64,000 bases of DNA from Chryseomicrobium palamuruense (GTDB lineage Bacteria > Bacillota > Bacilli > Bacillales_A > Planococcaceae): positions 281,666-345,665 of the forward strand of contig NZ_JBHSEF010000023.1 of NCBI RefSeq assembly GCF_042649045.1, read 5' to 3'. Shown here piece by piece: positions 8,134 through 16,217 of this stretch. The notes under the pieces are model-generated. The model saw only the letters and a list, made by a program, of their open reading frames with translations. It was not told the origin of the DNA and ran no database searches. The translations under genes and the position numbers were made by a program. Every line of letters begins with the position of its first letter. Position 1 is the first letter of the stretch.

Positions 8134-10437
8134 CTAGATTCCGTTATTCGCAAGCAAGTGGGTCGGCTCTCCCACGGAAAACAAGGTGAGTTCATGCATC
8201 GCACGTGTACACACCGTGTAAAACGTACGTCTGTGGAATTCATCCGAATACACGTCAGCACTGGCATTGTAGACAATGACCGCCTCGTATTCCATTCCTT
8301 TCGCAAGATACGACGGGATGATGACGACACCAGGTTCTGCCGCGGTCGACGTCGTCGTTATAAGCTGAGCTCCACATGCCTCTCCGATAGCCTCAAAAGC
8401 TGCAGAGCTTTCTCCTGCAGACAAGCAAATGATGGCGATGGTCGTGTAACCCTGGGCTTGATAGCGTTCCACTTGGTGCGTAATTTGGGTATGCAAGTCT
8501 TTCACGTTCTCTACTTGAACGAGTTGGGGCTCGCTTCCGGACCGGTCGAACGGAATGATCTGATCACCGTTTGGCACAAGCTTGCGGGTGAATTCAACGA
8601 TTTGGCGGGTCGAACGATAGCTTCGTGCCAAATAGTACACACGAGTCTCTTCCGGACCGTAAAGTGTTGTCACGCCTTCAAAGTCTTCCGTCGTACGGGC
8701 ATGAGCAAAAATAGCCTGATTGAAGTCTCCAAGAATCGTGAGCTGGGCGTTTGGATAGAGCTGTTTGATCATCTCAAACTGGAACGCGGAATAGTCTTGT
8801 GCCTCATCAATGACGACTTGGCGAATCGCTCGGTTCGCATCGATTCCGAGGATATGCTGCTTGATGTAGATGTACGGCGTCGCATCTTCATAAAAGAGGT
8901 GGCCGCGGTCCAACGTCTCTAACGTCATGGCGCAGATTTCCTTCCACTCTTCTGGGCCGTCTGCAGTGGATTGTTCAAACAGTTGACGGTAGAGGGCGAC
9001 GGTATCGACGAAAGCGAACTTTCGAATCGCTTTCGCTACTGCCGTCAGTTGTTGCCGGACGATGAACTGCGCGAGCGCTTTTGGCGTCATGTCAAAATCC
9101 GCCGCCTCACTGCGGGTGAAGCCTGCTCGTTTCGCGAGTGTCTGATGGGCTTTGTGATACTGCTCGTCAGTTAACAAGTCCATCTTCTCCTGCACCCAAT
9201 CGGCCTTCCACTCGCCGGTCAGTTTCTGTTTCACTGACTTGACCAATTCTTCCGCGAGCCATTCCAGACGATTGGCAATCGACTGAGACCGAAAAGAGGC
9301 TTCCGTATAAAAATGGTTTGCGATGTCTTCTGCGGTGATCAAGACGTCCCCCCGGAAGCGAATCGGACGAAACACCATTCCCTGCGCTTTCAACTCATTC
9401 AAGTAGGCGGTGATGCGTTTCATGAAGGAAGTCGTCGCTTTCCACTCAATGCCCTGCAGGCGTGCTCGGTACCCGCCTGCTTGTTGTTGCGTATACACGT
9501 ACTCCAGCTGTTCAAATGGAGTCTCCGACGTCAGTTCTGGATGGAGATGTTCATTCACATATTGTTGGAATGTCACTTGGCGCATATTTTCTTCCCCGAG
9601 TTCCGGAAGTACGTTAGCTACATAATGCGCGAATAAGGCGTTGGGAGAAAATAGCAGGATCTGGTCGCTCGTTAGTGTGTCGCGGTAATGGTAAAGCAAA
9701 TACGCGATGCGCTGCATGGCCACTGACGTCTTCCCGCTTCCCGCGGCCCCATGCACAACCAGGACTTTTCCGCCGTCATGGCGAACGACTTGGTTTTGTT
9801 CCTGCTGGATGGTCGCAACAATCGAACCCATTTGTTCGTTCGGCCCGTGCCCGAGCACTTGCTGAAGGACTTCGTCGCCAATCGTCAAGCCGGTATCAAA
9901 GACGGATTCAAGTTCCCCGTTCTTGATCACATATTGCCATTTCTTCTCGAGCGTCCCGTCGACTTTCCCACCTGGCGTCTGGTAATGGGCCTCTCCAGGT
10001 TGGTAGTCATAGTAGACACTTGAGATCGGTGCGCGCCAGTCGTAGACGAGAAAGTCTTCACCTGAATCGTCCCGCAATGTGCCAATGCCTATATAGACGA
10101 CAGCTGTTTGGTCCGAACCGGACTCCCGGAAATCAATTCGCCCGAAATACGGTCTGCCTTGCATCCGGTCGAGGACGCGCAGACGTTTCGCCGCTTGGCC
10201 GTGAAGGGTCTGATTGACTGCCAGTTCCTGCGCTTCTTGGCGAAGCCCAATGATCGTCTCGAGATAATCGTCAAATGAATCGGTGTTGACGCGTACTTCG
10301 TCCCAGAAATGCCGACGGATGCGCACCACTTCATCTTTTAAACGTGTCGCGTCCCCGTCGAGTAAAAAGCGTTCTTTGGCTATGGCTTCTTGCACCTCTT
10401 GTAATCGTTGTTGTTCGTGCTGCATTTGCTGCTCCAT
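8134..10437 (-). CDS. helD: HelD-like UvrD/Rep superfamily ATPase (RNA polymerase recycling factor)
   Basis: 767 residues from an ATG preceded by AAAAGGGGCG, close to the length of B. subtilis HelD. An N-terminal coiled coil (about 1-60, MEQQMQHEQQRLQEVQEAI) is followed by a superfamily 1 motor with Walker A GAAGSGKTSVA (about 230-240), Walker B VVIDEAQDYS, and later YLARSYRST and GMEYEAVIVY motifs. HelD inserts its coiled-coil arm into RNA polymerase and uses ATP to release it from DNA or nucleic acid. The leader region carries an inverted repeat and an opposing promoter (10468-10522). Confidence 0.88.
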   Translation of the reverse strand: MEQQMQHEQQRLQEVQEAIAKERFLLDGDATRLKDEVVRIRRHFWDEVRVNTDSFDDYLETIIGLRQEAQELAVNQTLHGQAAKRLRVLDRMQGRPYFGRIDFRESGSDQTAVVYIGIGTLRDDSGEDFLVYDWRAPISSVYYDYQPGEAHYQTPGGKVDGTLEKKWQYVIKNGELESVFDTGLTIGDEVLQQVLGHGPNEQMGSIVATIQQEQNQVVRHDGGKVLVVHGAAGSGKTSVAMQRIAYLLYHYRDTLTSDQILLFSPNALFAHYVANVLPELGEENMRQVTFQQYVNEHLHPELTSETPFEQLEYVYTQQQAGGYRARLQGIEWKATTSFMKRITAYLNELKAQGMVFRPIRFRGDVLITAEDIANHFYTEASFRSQSIANRLEWLAEELVKSVKQKLTGEWKADWVQEKMDLLTDEQYHKAHQTLAKRAGFTRSEAADFDMTPKALAQFIVRQQLTAVAKAIRKFAFVDTVALYRQLFEQSTADGPEEWKEICAMTLETLDRGHLFYEDATPYIYIKQHILGIDANRAIRQVVIDEAQDYSAFQFEMIKQLYPNAQLTILGDFNQAIFAHARTTEDFEGVTTLYGPEETRVYYLARSYRSTRQIVEFTRKLVPNGDQIIPFDRSGSEPQLVQVENVKDLHTQITHQVERYQAQGYTTIAIICLSAGESSAAFEAIGEACGAQLITTTSTAAEPGVVIIPSYLAKGMEYEAVIVYNASADVYSDEFHRRTFYTVCTRAMHELTLFSVGEPTHLLANNGI

Positions 10438-10467
10438 CGAATCGCCCCTTTTCTGAAGTAAAAATGC

Positions 10468-10497
10468 TTGACACTTGCCAAATGAATATAGTATGAT
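10468..10497 (+). promoter_or_regulatory. candidate promoter divergent to helD
   Basis: TTGACA (10468-10473), 18 bases, TATGAT (10492-10497). The -10 box lies inside an inverted repeat AATGAATATA (10481-10490) / TATATTCATT (10513-10522) that looks like an operator. Confidence 0.55.
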
Positions 10498-10503
10498 TAA
10501 TAT

Positions 10504-10617
10504 AAGGAAAAATATATTCATTTAATTAATCAAGCGTATCTTTCTAATTTTAGCACGAGGACGCTTGTTTGTCACGTCGATGCCTGAGGTCTTTTCCAGA
10601 CTTCAGGCATTTTTTAT
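10504..10617 (+). ncRNA. putative small RNA (or attenuated leader)
   Basis: Predicted from a promoter just upstream and a strong intrinsic terminator at 10580-10615 (arms ATGCCTGAgGTC / GaCTTCAGGCAT, then T6). The transcript would be about 110 nt with an internal AAGCGT (10532-10537) / ACGCTT (10561-10566) stem and no ribosome site or ORF. Alternatively it is an attenuated leader of the SDR gene at 10683. Confidence 0.45.
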
Positions 10618-10682
10618 GTCCTCATAACTTTCAGTCTGCTATAGTATTATCTAAGTAATCAAACAATTTCAGGAGGTTGGAC

Positions 10683-11465
10683 ATGAACTTAGGACTTGAA
10701 AACAAAGTGGCATTGATCACAGGCGGTAGCAAAGGAATTGGATTCCAAACAGCGATGGATCTTTCACGTGAAGGAGCATCGGTAGCAATTGTGGCACGTA
10801 ATCAGGATGCGCTTAATGAAGCGAAAGAACAGATTCGCCAAGAGACAGGAAAAGAAGTTCTCGCGATTTCTGCAGACGTCTCAAAGGAAAGTGAATGTAA
10901 GCGAATTGTAGAGGAAACGGTAGCGCACTTTGGAAAACTACATATTTTGGTGAACAATGCGGGGACGGCAGCGGCCAACTCGTTTGAAGACGTCGACGGC
11001 GAAGCGTGGCAAAAAGACCTTGACCTGAAGCTCGGCGGGACGATCCATACCTCTCGCTACGCGATTCCTCATATGAAAGAACAAGGTGGTGGTTCAATCG
11101 TCAACTTGGCGGCAGTTGTCGCCAAGACACCACCTGCAAACAGCCTCCCTTCTTCCGTGAGCCGCTCTGCAGGACTGGCTTTGACGCAAGCGATGAGCAA
11201 AGACCTTGGAAAGCATAACATCCGTGTCAATGCGGTATGTATCGGCCTGATTCGCAGTGATCAAATCGAGAAGATGTGGCAGAACAAACGCCCAGACCTG
11301 ACGTGGGACGAGTTCTCTGCAGAAACCGGAAAAGGGATTCCACTCGGACGCATCGGAGATACACACGAAGCTTCGAATGTCATCACATTCCTCGTTTCAG
11401 ATGCCGCTTCTTATGTAACGGGTACTTCCGTCAATATTGATGGCGGTTCAGGAAACGCCTTGTAA
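10683..11465 (+). CDS. SDR family protein with altered catalytic residues
   Basis: 260 residues, start ATG after AGGAGG. The Rossmann fold is intact: cofactor loop TGGSKGIG, NNAG, and C-terminal VTGTSVNIDGG. The catalytic positions are not: the usual Ser is Ala in VNLAAVVA, and the YxxxK segment reads SSVSR (Tyr to Ser, Lys to Arg). A divergent FabG-like subgroup with such replacements is known, so this is probably a conserved variant rather than decay; it may bind NAD(P) without classical reductase chemistry. A REP-like palindrome directly follows the stop. Confidence 0.85.
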   Translation: MNLGLENKVALITGGSKGIGFQTAMDLSREGASVAIVARNQDALNEAKEQIRQETGKEVLAISADVSKESECKRIVEETVAHFGKLHILVNNAGTAAANSFEDVDGEAWQKDLDLKLGGTIHTSRYAIPHMKEQGGGSIVNLAAVVAKTPPANSLPSSVSRSAGLALTQAMSKDLGKHNIRVNAVCIGLIRSDQIEKMWQNKRPDLTWDEFSAETGKGIPLGRIGDTHEASNVITFLVSDAASYVTGTSVNIDGGSGNAL

Positions 11466-11471
11466 AAAGTG

Positions 11472-11532
11472 AAACCCCAGGGGTTGTTCCAATATCAAGT
11501 TAACTTGGTATTTGGAATAACCCCTGGGGTTT
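11472..11532. repeat. REP-like palindrome, copy 1 (also bidirectional terminator)
   Basis: Arms starting AAACCCCAGGGGTT and ending AACCCCTGGGGTTT surround TTCCA / TGGAA and a palindromic tip CAAGTTAACTTG. It sits between the converging SDR and ABC permease genes. Same family as 14397, 15436 and 16158. Confidence 0.85.
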
Positions 11533-11536
11533 AGTT

Positions 11537-12280
11537 TTAACTTTTAGCCTGGCGCAAGTAGCGTGGGTAAAGGACGAGCGCAAGTATGATGCATGCAGCA
11601 CCAAAGGCAACCAACACTGCAAGTGAGGACCATACATCTAGGAGTGTCCCTTGTTCAAGCAGCACGGTCTTGTATCCTTCAAGCGCCCAGTAGTGCGGCA
11701 AGAAATGGGCAATGTTCTGCATCACTCCCGGCATGAATTCGACGGGCATCCACAGACCACCGAGCATCGCGCCACCGAGGGCAATGACTTGTGTGAGGGC
11801 GATTCCCATGTTTTCCGTCTTCGCGAGCACCGCCATCGCCATCCCGCATCCGGTTGCGACAAACGCGAGACCGATCGAGAGGACAGCAAGAGCCACTGGG
11901 TCTCCTAGAGGCAAGTCGTAGGCGACGACCCCAAACCCGAAGAGAACAATGATTTGCAGTAAGACGACGGCAACAAACGGTAGCCACTTGCCGAGGAAGT
12001 ACTGCATGCGAGACAACGGCGTACTTGCCATGCGGGCCGTCATTCCGCTATCGCGGTCTTTAATAAACGCAATGACGATGGAAATCATGATATAGAATGA
12101 GAACATGACGGTGTAACCCGGTACAATTTGGACGACGAGCTGTTCCGGGTCTGCGCCCATACTCTCTCCAAACAAGGAAAGGAAGCCAACGATAAAAATG
12201 ATCGGCAACAGGAACGTCCAAAACCATAATCCCTTGTCTTGTGTCTTCTTTTTCAGTTCCAATAAGGCAACAGCGCTCAT
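11537..12280 (-). CDS. ABC-2 type transporter permease
   Basis: 247 residues with six predicted membrane helices in the ABC-2 pattern; the conserved loop SRMQYFLGKW and MLGGLWMPVEFMP near the C-terminal half are typical. It would form the membrane dimer of an exporter with the ATPase at 12277-13206, whose stop overlaps its start by 4 bases (ATGA). Substrate not readable; relatives export peptides, antibiotics or lipids. Last gene of a four-gene operon. Confidence 0.88.
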   Translation of the reverse strand: MSAVALLELKKKTQDKGLWFWTFLLPIIFIVGFLSLFGESMGADPEQLVVQIVPGYTVMFSFYIMISIVIAFIKDRDSGMTARMASTPLSRMQYFLGKWLPFVAVVLLQIIVLFGFGVVAYDLPLGDPVALAVLSIGLAFVATGCGMAMAVLAKTENMGIALTQVIALGGAMLGGLWMPVEFMPGVMQNIAHFLPHYWALEGYKTVLLEQGTLLDVWSSLAVLVAFGAACIILALVLYPRYLRQAKS

Positions 12281-13206
12281 TGAATCCCCTCCTGTCTCGT
12301 GTCACGTAGAGGACTTCCGGTCAGTTTAAAGAAAATATCTTCGAGCTTCGCTTGGCTGAGTTCAAGGCGTTCCGGCACGATGGCTTCGGCTGCGAACTGA
12401 TTTGCCAAACGTTCGAGGAGACGCAAAGGTTCTGCACTTTCAATCACAAATCCTTTATCACGCACGGTGACCCCCTCGTATCCATTCAACCTTTCGCGCG
12501 TCACCTGTTGACCTTCCAAGTAAATTGCAGCGTGACGATGTTTCGTCAGAACCTCTTGCATTGTGCCGCACTCTACAACATTTCCTTGATCAATGAAGCC
12601 AATGGTGTCACACAATTGCTCGACTTCTTCCATATAGTGGCTGGAATATAAGATGGTTTTGTCCTGTGCTTTCAAGTCGTGAATCAGTTTAAAGATGGCG
12701 CGGCGTGACTGGGGATCGACACCGACTGTCGGTTCATCCAACACAATGATGTCCGGGTCATGCAGCAAGGCACAGCCAATGTTCAACCTACGCTTCATAC
12801 CTCCGGAGAATGTTTTGACCAGTGTTTTCTCCCGGTCTTCCAATCCAATCAATGCCAACACTTGTTGCATGCGCTGCCGAAGCTTTGCTCCTTTTAAGCC
12901 ATACAACCTACCGAAGAAAAGCAAATTGTCACGTGCCGTCAACGTTTCTTCTAGACAGATATCTTGTGGTACATAACCGATTCGACGCTTGATAGCGAGT
13001 ACATTATGCTTGAACGGCGCGCCGTGAACGAGGACCTCTCCTTCATAGTCTTCCACCACACCAACTAAAATCTTCATGAGCGTTGACTTCCCCGCTCCGT
13101 TCGGTCCGACTAACCCGAAACAGCTCCCTCTTGGAATGTCGAGACGCACCGATTCGAGAGCTTGTCGTTTTCCATAGGTCTTCCGGACATCTTGGATTTG
13201 AATCAT
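12277..13206 (-). CDS. ABC transporter ATP-binding protein
   Basis: 309 residues. Walker A GPNGAGKST, signature FSGGMKRR, Walker B IIVLDEPTVGVDP and the switch His in YSSHYMEEVEQL are all present, so it is a functional ABC ATPase of the CcmA/NatA/DrrA type with a C-terminal extension (about 220-309). It pairs with the downstream permease. Upstream lie DUF3021 and a LytTR regulator in the same direction with tight spacing, a common self-regulated exporter arrangement in Firmicutes. Confidence 0.92.
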   Translation of the reverse strand: MIQIQDVRKTYGKRQALESVRLDIPRGSCFGLVGPNGAGKSTLMKILVGVVEDYEGEVLVHGAPFKHNVLAIKRRIGYVPQDICLEETLTARDNLLFFGRLYGLKGAKLRQRMQQVLALIGLEDREKTLVKTFSGGMKRRLNIGCALLHDPDIIVLDEPTVGVDPQSRRAIFKLIHDLKAQDKTILYSSHYMEEVEQLCDTIGFIDQGNVVECGTMQEVLTKHRHAAIYLEGQQVTRERLNGYEGVTVRDKGFVIESAEPLRLLERLANQFAAEAIVPERLELSQAKLEDIFFKLTGSPLRDTRQEGIQ

Positions 13207-13223
13207 GCTGTTTCCTCCTTCCG

Positions 13224-13637
13224 TTAGTTTCTTTGTTTTAAAGAGGCATTCATTCGTTTTTCCATTTGTTTAAAATACGTAAACCAGCCGAGCCAGTTGA
13301 TGACGTAGGTTCCTGTAAAAAAGAGCAGTCCGATCAACAGTGAATGTGGGTTCAGCGGTACCCATCCTGTCAGTAGTGTAAATACCGGAAACAATACGAT
13401 AAGCGACAGGGTATAGTGAATCAGCGTCTGCTTCAACATACTCCATTCTTCGATTTCGAAAAGCAAAGCCGACACACTGAAATACCCGCCGATCAACATG
13501 CTGCCGAGTAAGTTAAGCGCAATCAGGTGGGCAGAAACGGTATCCCCATTGTCATTGAATAGGACCAAGGCAAGAAGAGTCACGACTGCTCCAACGCCAA
13601 ATCCTCCAAAAATTCGTATCACCAGTTTACTCACCAC
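13224..13637 (-). CDS. DUF3021 family membrane protein
   Basis: About 137 residues with four predicted transmembrane helices, ending in the basic tail FKQMEKRMNASLKQRN. Start taken as GTG (13637 or 13634) after AAGGAGGTGGAGG, which lies inside the end of the LytTR gene; the longer TTG start overlaps that ribosome site. DUF3021 proteins almost always accompany LytTR regulators and are thought to modulate them at the membrane. The role is inferred from family context. Confidence 0.8.
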   Translation of the reverse strand: MVSKLVIRIFGGFGVGAVVTLLALVLFNDNGDTVSAHLIALNLLGSMLIGGYFSVSALLFEIEEWSMLKQTLIHYTLSLIVLFPVFTLLTGWVPLNPHSLLIGLLFFTGTYVINWLGWFTYFKQMEKRMNASLKQRN

Positions 13638-14106
13638 GTCCTCCACCTCCTTCAACTAACTGTTTCCGCAAGTGCTGCACATAACTGCGCGTCACGTATT
13701 CTTTGTTGCCCGATTTGAAAAAAACACACAAATTCCCGTTAAAGGACAGTTCGAAACGGACGATACGGTCCATGTTGCCAATGACTGATTTGGAAAAGCG
13801 AATAAAACTGTGGTTCGCTAAAAACTCTTCCAGTTCGTAGAGTTTTAACTTGAGCTCAAGAGATTTAGTTTGCGTCTGCGCATAGACTTTACGGTTCGCC
13901 GAATACACAAAATCAATCTCGTTTGGCTGCAAGATGACCGAACCCTCTCCTTCCACCGCCACGAGTCGCTTCGGTGCAGCTTCTGCTTTCTCAAGTTCTT
14001 TTAAATGGCGCACAATCGCCTCTACTTCTTCATTCCAATCGTTTGCCTGAATGGTCACCACTGGGGTGTCCGCATGGGTAGGGTCAATATCAATTTTGAT
14101 TTTCAT
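13627..14106 (-). CDS. LytTR family DNA-binding transcriptional regulator
   Basis: 159 residues: an N-terminal region of about 55 residues without a receiver domain, then a LytTR DNA-binding domain (about 55-150) with EIDFVYSANRKVYAQT and SFIRFSKSVIGNMDRI. First gene of the operon LytTR - DUF3021 - ABC ATPase - permease, so it probably controls its own exporter. No direct-repeat operator was identified upstream. Confidence 0.87.
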   Translation of the reverse strand: MKIKIDIDPTHADTPVVTIQANDWNEEVEAIVRHLKELEKAEAAPKRLVAVEGEGSVILQPNEIDFVYSANRKVYAQTQTKSLELKLKLYELEEFLANHSFIRFSKSVIGNMDRIVRFELSFNGNLCVFFKSGNKEYVTRSYVQHLRKQLVEGGGGRGE

Positions 14107-14243
14107 GGGGCCTCCCTTTCTTCTTCTACAGTATGTAGGAAGACATACGTTTTATTGTGTGTTTATGTATAAGTTGCTGAATATGGGGTGTTAGTTGTTG
14201 GTTTTAGTGATTAAGGGGTTCTCCTATTATTTCGCTACCCGTG

Positions 14244-14390
14244 ATGGATGTCCTGCATATTGATGAGATGTGGTACTTACATGCGAAGTTCGAAGAAAAT
14301 GGGATGGACTATAATATAAAGAAGATTTCCGCATACTAGAAGTGTGTAACCCGGAAGATATTGAAAAGCGTTTGATCAAGCGAAACAAAA
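14244..14390 (+). pseudogene. DUF302-like gene remnant, frameshifted
   Basis: Frame 1 reads MDVLHIDEMWYLHAKFEEN then stops; a second frame from 14321 continues EDFRILEVCNPEDIEKRLIK. Together they resemble the DUF302 pattern, whose hallmark is RILEVCNP. The 5' and 3' parts are missing and a REP-like palindrome abuts it. The rest of 14107-14465 holds no gene. Confidence 0.45.
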
Positions 14391-14396
14391 AGAGAA

Positions 14397-14455
14397 AAGC
14401 CCAGAACTTATTCCACTTCCAAGTATACTTGGATGACGGAATGAGTTCTGGGCTT
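14397..14455. repeat. REP-like palindrome, copy 2
   Basis: Outer arms AAGCCCAGAACT / AGTTCTGGGCTT, inner ATTCCA / GGAAT, tip CCAAGTATACTTGG (14419-14432). The outer arm sequence differs from the other copies while pairing is kept, and the tip CAAGTnnACTTG is conserved. It doubles as terminator of ohr. Confidence 0.8.
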
Positions 14456-14465
14456 CACGTTTTAA

Positions 14466-14879
14466 TTACGCAGTTTTCACTGTGAAATCAACATTTACGT
14501 TGTTACGGATGGCATTTGAGAATGGACAAATTTTATGCGCTTCTTCAACCAGCATTTCCCCCGTCTCTTGATCCACACCTTGAATCGTCACGATCATTTC
14601 AACGGAGATTTCATAGGACTCTCCTTTATTTAAAGACACATGGGACGTGATCTCAGAGCCTGTAACTCCTGCTTTCTTTTGCATGGCGACAATACTTAAT
14701 GCGGAATCAAAGCACGCTGAATATGCACCAGCAAATAGCTCTTCCGGAGTCGTCTTCCCTGTCATATCGACCCCTGGCATAGGCATCCCTAAGTTTAAAT
14801 CGTACGTCCCGCTTTCTGAAACAACGCGACCCTGACGTCCTCCGACCACTGTTGCTGAAGATGTAAATAGTTTTTGCAT
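14466..14879 (-). CDS. ohr: organic hydroperoxide resistance peroxiredoxin
   Basis: 137 residues of the Ohr/OsmC family. The two redox cysteines are Cys56 (AYSACFDSAL) and Cys118 (HKICPFSNA). It reduces organic hydroperoxides in the cytosol using lipoylated proteins or dithiols. Start ATG after GAGGAGG. It is divergent from ohrR, whose product should repress both genes. Confidence 0.95.
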   Translation of the reverse strand: MQKLFTSSATVVGGRQGRVVSESGTYDLNLGMPMPGVDMTGKTTPEELFAGAYSACFDSALSIVAMQKKAGVTGSEITSHVSLNKGESYEISVEMIVTIQGVDQETGEMLVEEAHKICPFSNAIRNNVNVDFTVKTA

Positions 14880-14914
14880 GATAGTTCCTCCTCTAAAAAT
14901 ATGCTATAATTAAG

Positions 14915-14939
14915 TTGTATACAATTTAATTTTACACAA
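14915..14939. promoter_or_regulatory. candidate OhrR operator
   Basis: TTGTATACAA followed by an AT spacer and TTACACAA between ohr and ohrR, similar to the TACAATT-type inverted repeats bound by OhrR proteins. Position and sequence fit control of both divergent genes. Confidence 0.6.
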
Positions 14940-14982
14940 TAAAAATAGAGATGCAACGAATATGCCTAAGGAGGTCATTTTC

Positions 14983-15429
14983 ATGGAAGTACTTCACGTC
15001 TCCAATCAATTGTGTTTTCCGTTTTATGCGATTTCAAAAGAAATTACGAAACGGTACCGACCGCTCCTCGAACCCTTGCACCTGACGTACCCGCAATACC
15101 TGGTCATGCTTGTTTTATGGGAAACCGATCAGCTTGCACTAAAAGAAATCGGCAAAAGACTGCGTCTTGATTCAGGTACCCTAACTCCCTTGATTAATAA
15201 ACTTATTTCGACCGGCTACATTGAAAAAGCGAGGAACCCGGCAGACGAACGTCAATTGATCGTGCAGTTGACACCAGCGGGTCGTCTGCTTGAAGAGAAA
15301 GCTGCCTCTATCCCAGAACAACTCGTGGAGCTGCTCGGTCTTACAGAAGCAGAATATATGACCTATCAAAAATTGCTCACGGAAATGTCTGTTAAGCTCG
15401 GATTAGTTGGCGACAAGACGTGTAAATAA
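14983..15429 (+). CDS. ohrR: MarR family organic-peroxide sensor OhrR
   Basis: 148 residues from ATG after AAGGAGGT; an in-frame ATG at 14962 lies upstream of that site. Winged-helix MarR fold with LRLDSGTLTPLINKL and the wing NPADERQLIVQLT. Cys11 in QLCFPFYAISKE is the conserved reactive cysteine; its oxidation by organic peroxides releases DNA and derepresses ohr. Only the 1-Cys position plus a second Cys in the C-terminal tail (KTCK) are present. A REP-like palindrome follows 6 bases after the stop. Confidence 0.93.
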   Translation: MEVLHVSNQLCFPFYAISKEITKRYRPLLEPLHLTYPQYLVMLVLWETDQLALKEIGKRLRLDSGTLTPLINKLISTGYIEKARNPADERQLIVQLTPAGRLLEEKAASIPEQLVELLGLTEAEYMTYQKLLTEMSVKLGLVGDKTCK

Positions 15430-15435
15430 AAGTGC

Positions 15436-15493
15436 AACCCCAGGGGTTATTCCATAAACAAGTTTACTTGGATATTGGAATAACCCTGGGGTT
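15436..15493. repeat. REP-like palindrome, copy 3 (left of RAYT)
   Basis: Same 50-base sequence as copy 4 on the other side of the transposase gene: outer arms AACCCCAGGGGTTATTCCA / TGGAATAACCCTGGGGTT, tip CAAGTTTACTTG. Also acts as ohrR terminator. Confidence 0.9.
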
Positions 15494-15572
15494 GAAATTT
15501 CCCTTAAAGTTGAAAATAAATTATGATGAAACAGACGATGTGGGAGTGGTAGAAAGGAAGCACTCATTCATT

Positions 15573-16154
15573 ATGACCAAACCACGTGTTTTACTGAAAG
15601 ACAATTTTTATCACGTCACGATTCATGGACACAACGAACTTGCGATCTTTGCAAACTATGAAAACAAAGCTGCGTTTCTTCGCATCTTAAGTAAAGTCCA
15701 TTTAAAGTACAAATTTACGTTGCTGGCTTACTGCATAATGTCCAATCACTATCATCTTTTGATTAAGTCCGTGGAAGTACCCTTATCGATGGTGGTAGGT
15801 TCCATTAATCTAAGATACAGTCTTTGGTACAAGAGGCGCCACGGTCACAAAGGAACTTTGTACGACGCTCGTTTTTTTGCAGAGACGAGGAATTCAGCCC
15901 AATCGCTCATTACTACGAGTGTATACATCCATTGCAATCCAGTGCACACGCTAACCCCCATTGTGCTCAGTGCTGAACTTTATGAATTCAGTTCATACAA
16001 ATACTATTTTTATGAACTAACTACTCCACCCTATTTAAACACCGCTCTTCTTTACTCTCACTTACCTTTTAGTTTCACCTCAGACAAACTTAATTATCAA
16101 AACCTTATTTCAACAGCACGCCGTAATCCGAATAAAAAGTCTCGTAAAAAGTAG
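15573..16154 (+). CDS. REP-associated tyrosine transposase (RAYT, Y1 HUH family)
   Basis: 193 residues from ATG at 15573; a longer frame back to 15432 runs through the palindrome and is rejected. The IS200-like Y1 domain shows FYHVTIHGHNE, the HUH motif NHYHLLIKS and the catalytic tyrosine segment TSVYIHCNPV. RAYTs cleave and rejoin single-stranded DNA at REP palindromes and are thought to spread them. Here the gene sits between two near-identical palindromes (copies 3 and 4), so gene plus repeats form a self-contained unit of roughly 780 bp. The ribosome site (AAAGGAAG) is 12 bases away and weak. Confidence 0.88.
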   Translation: MTKPRVLLKDNFYHVTIHGHNELAIFANYENKAAFLRILSKVHLKYKFTLLAYCIMSNHYHLLIKSVEVPLSMVVGSINLRYSLWYKRRHGHKGTLYDARFFAETRNSAQSLITTSVYIHCNPVHTLTPIVLSAELYEFSSYKYYFYELTTPPYLNTALLYSHLPFSFTSDKLNYQNLISTARRNPNKKSRKK

Positions 16155-16157
16155 TGC

Positions 16158-16217
16158 AACCCCAGGGGTTATTCCATAAACAAGTTTACTTGGATATTGG
16201 AAAAACCCCTGGGGTTT
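16158..16217. repeat. REP-like palindrome, copy 4 (right of RAYT)
   Basis: Identical to copy 3 for about 50 bases, then one mismatch in the closing arm. Directly follows the RAYT stop and can serve as its terminator. 16218-16389 holds no further gene. Confidence 0.9.

Noticed and set aside
8158..8922. 254-codon ORF on the plus strand
   Set aside because: Antisense to helD; an effect of codon usage in the real gene.
15432..15572. Longer N-terminus for the RAYT protein
   Set aside because: The extension is translated from the palindrome and lacks a ribosome site; the family begins near MTKPRVLLKDNFYHV.
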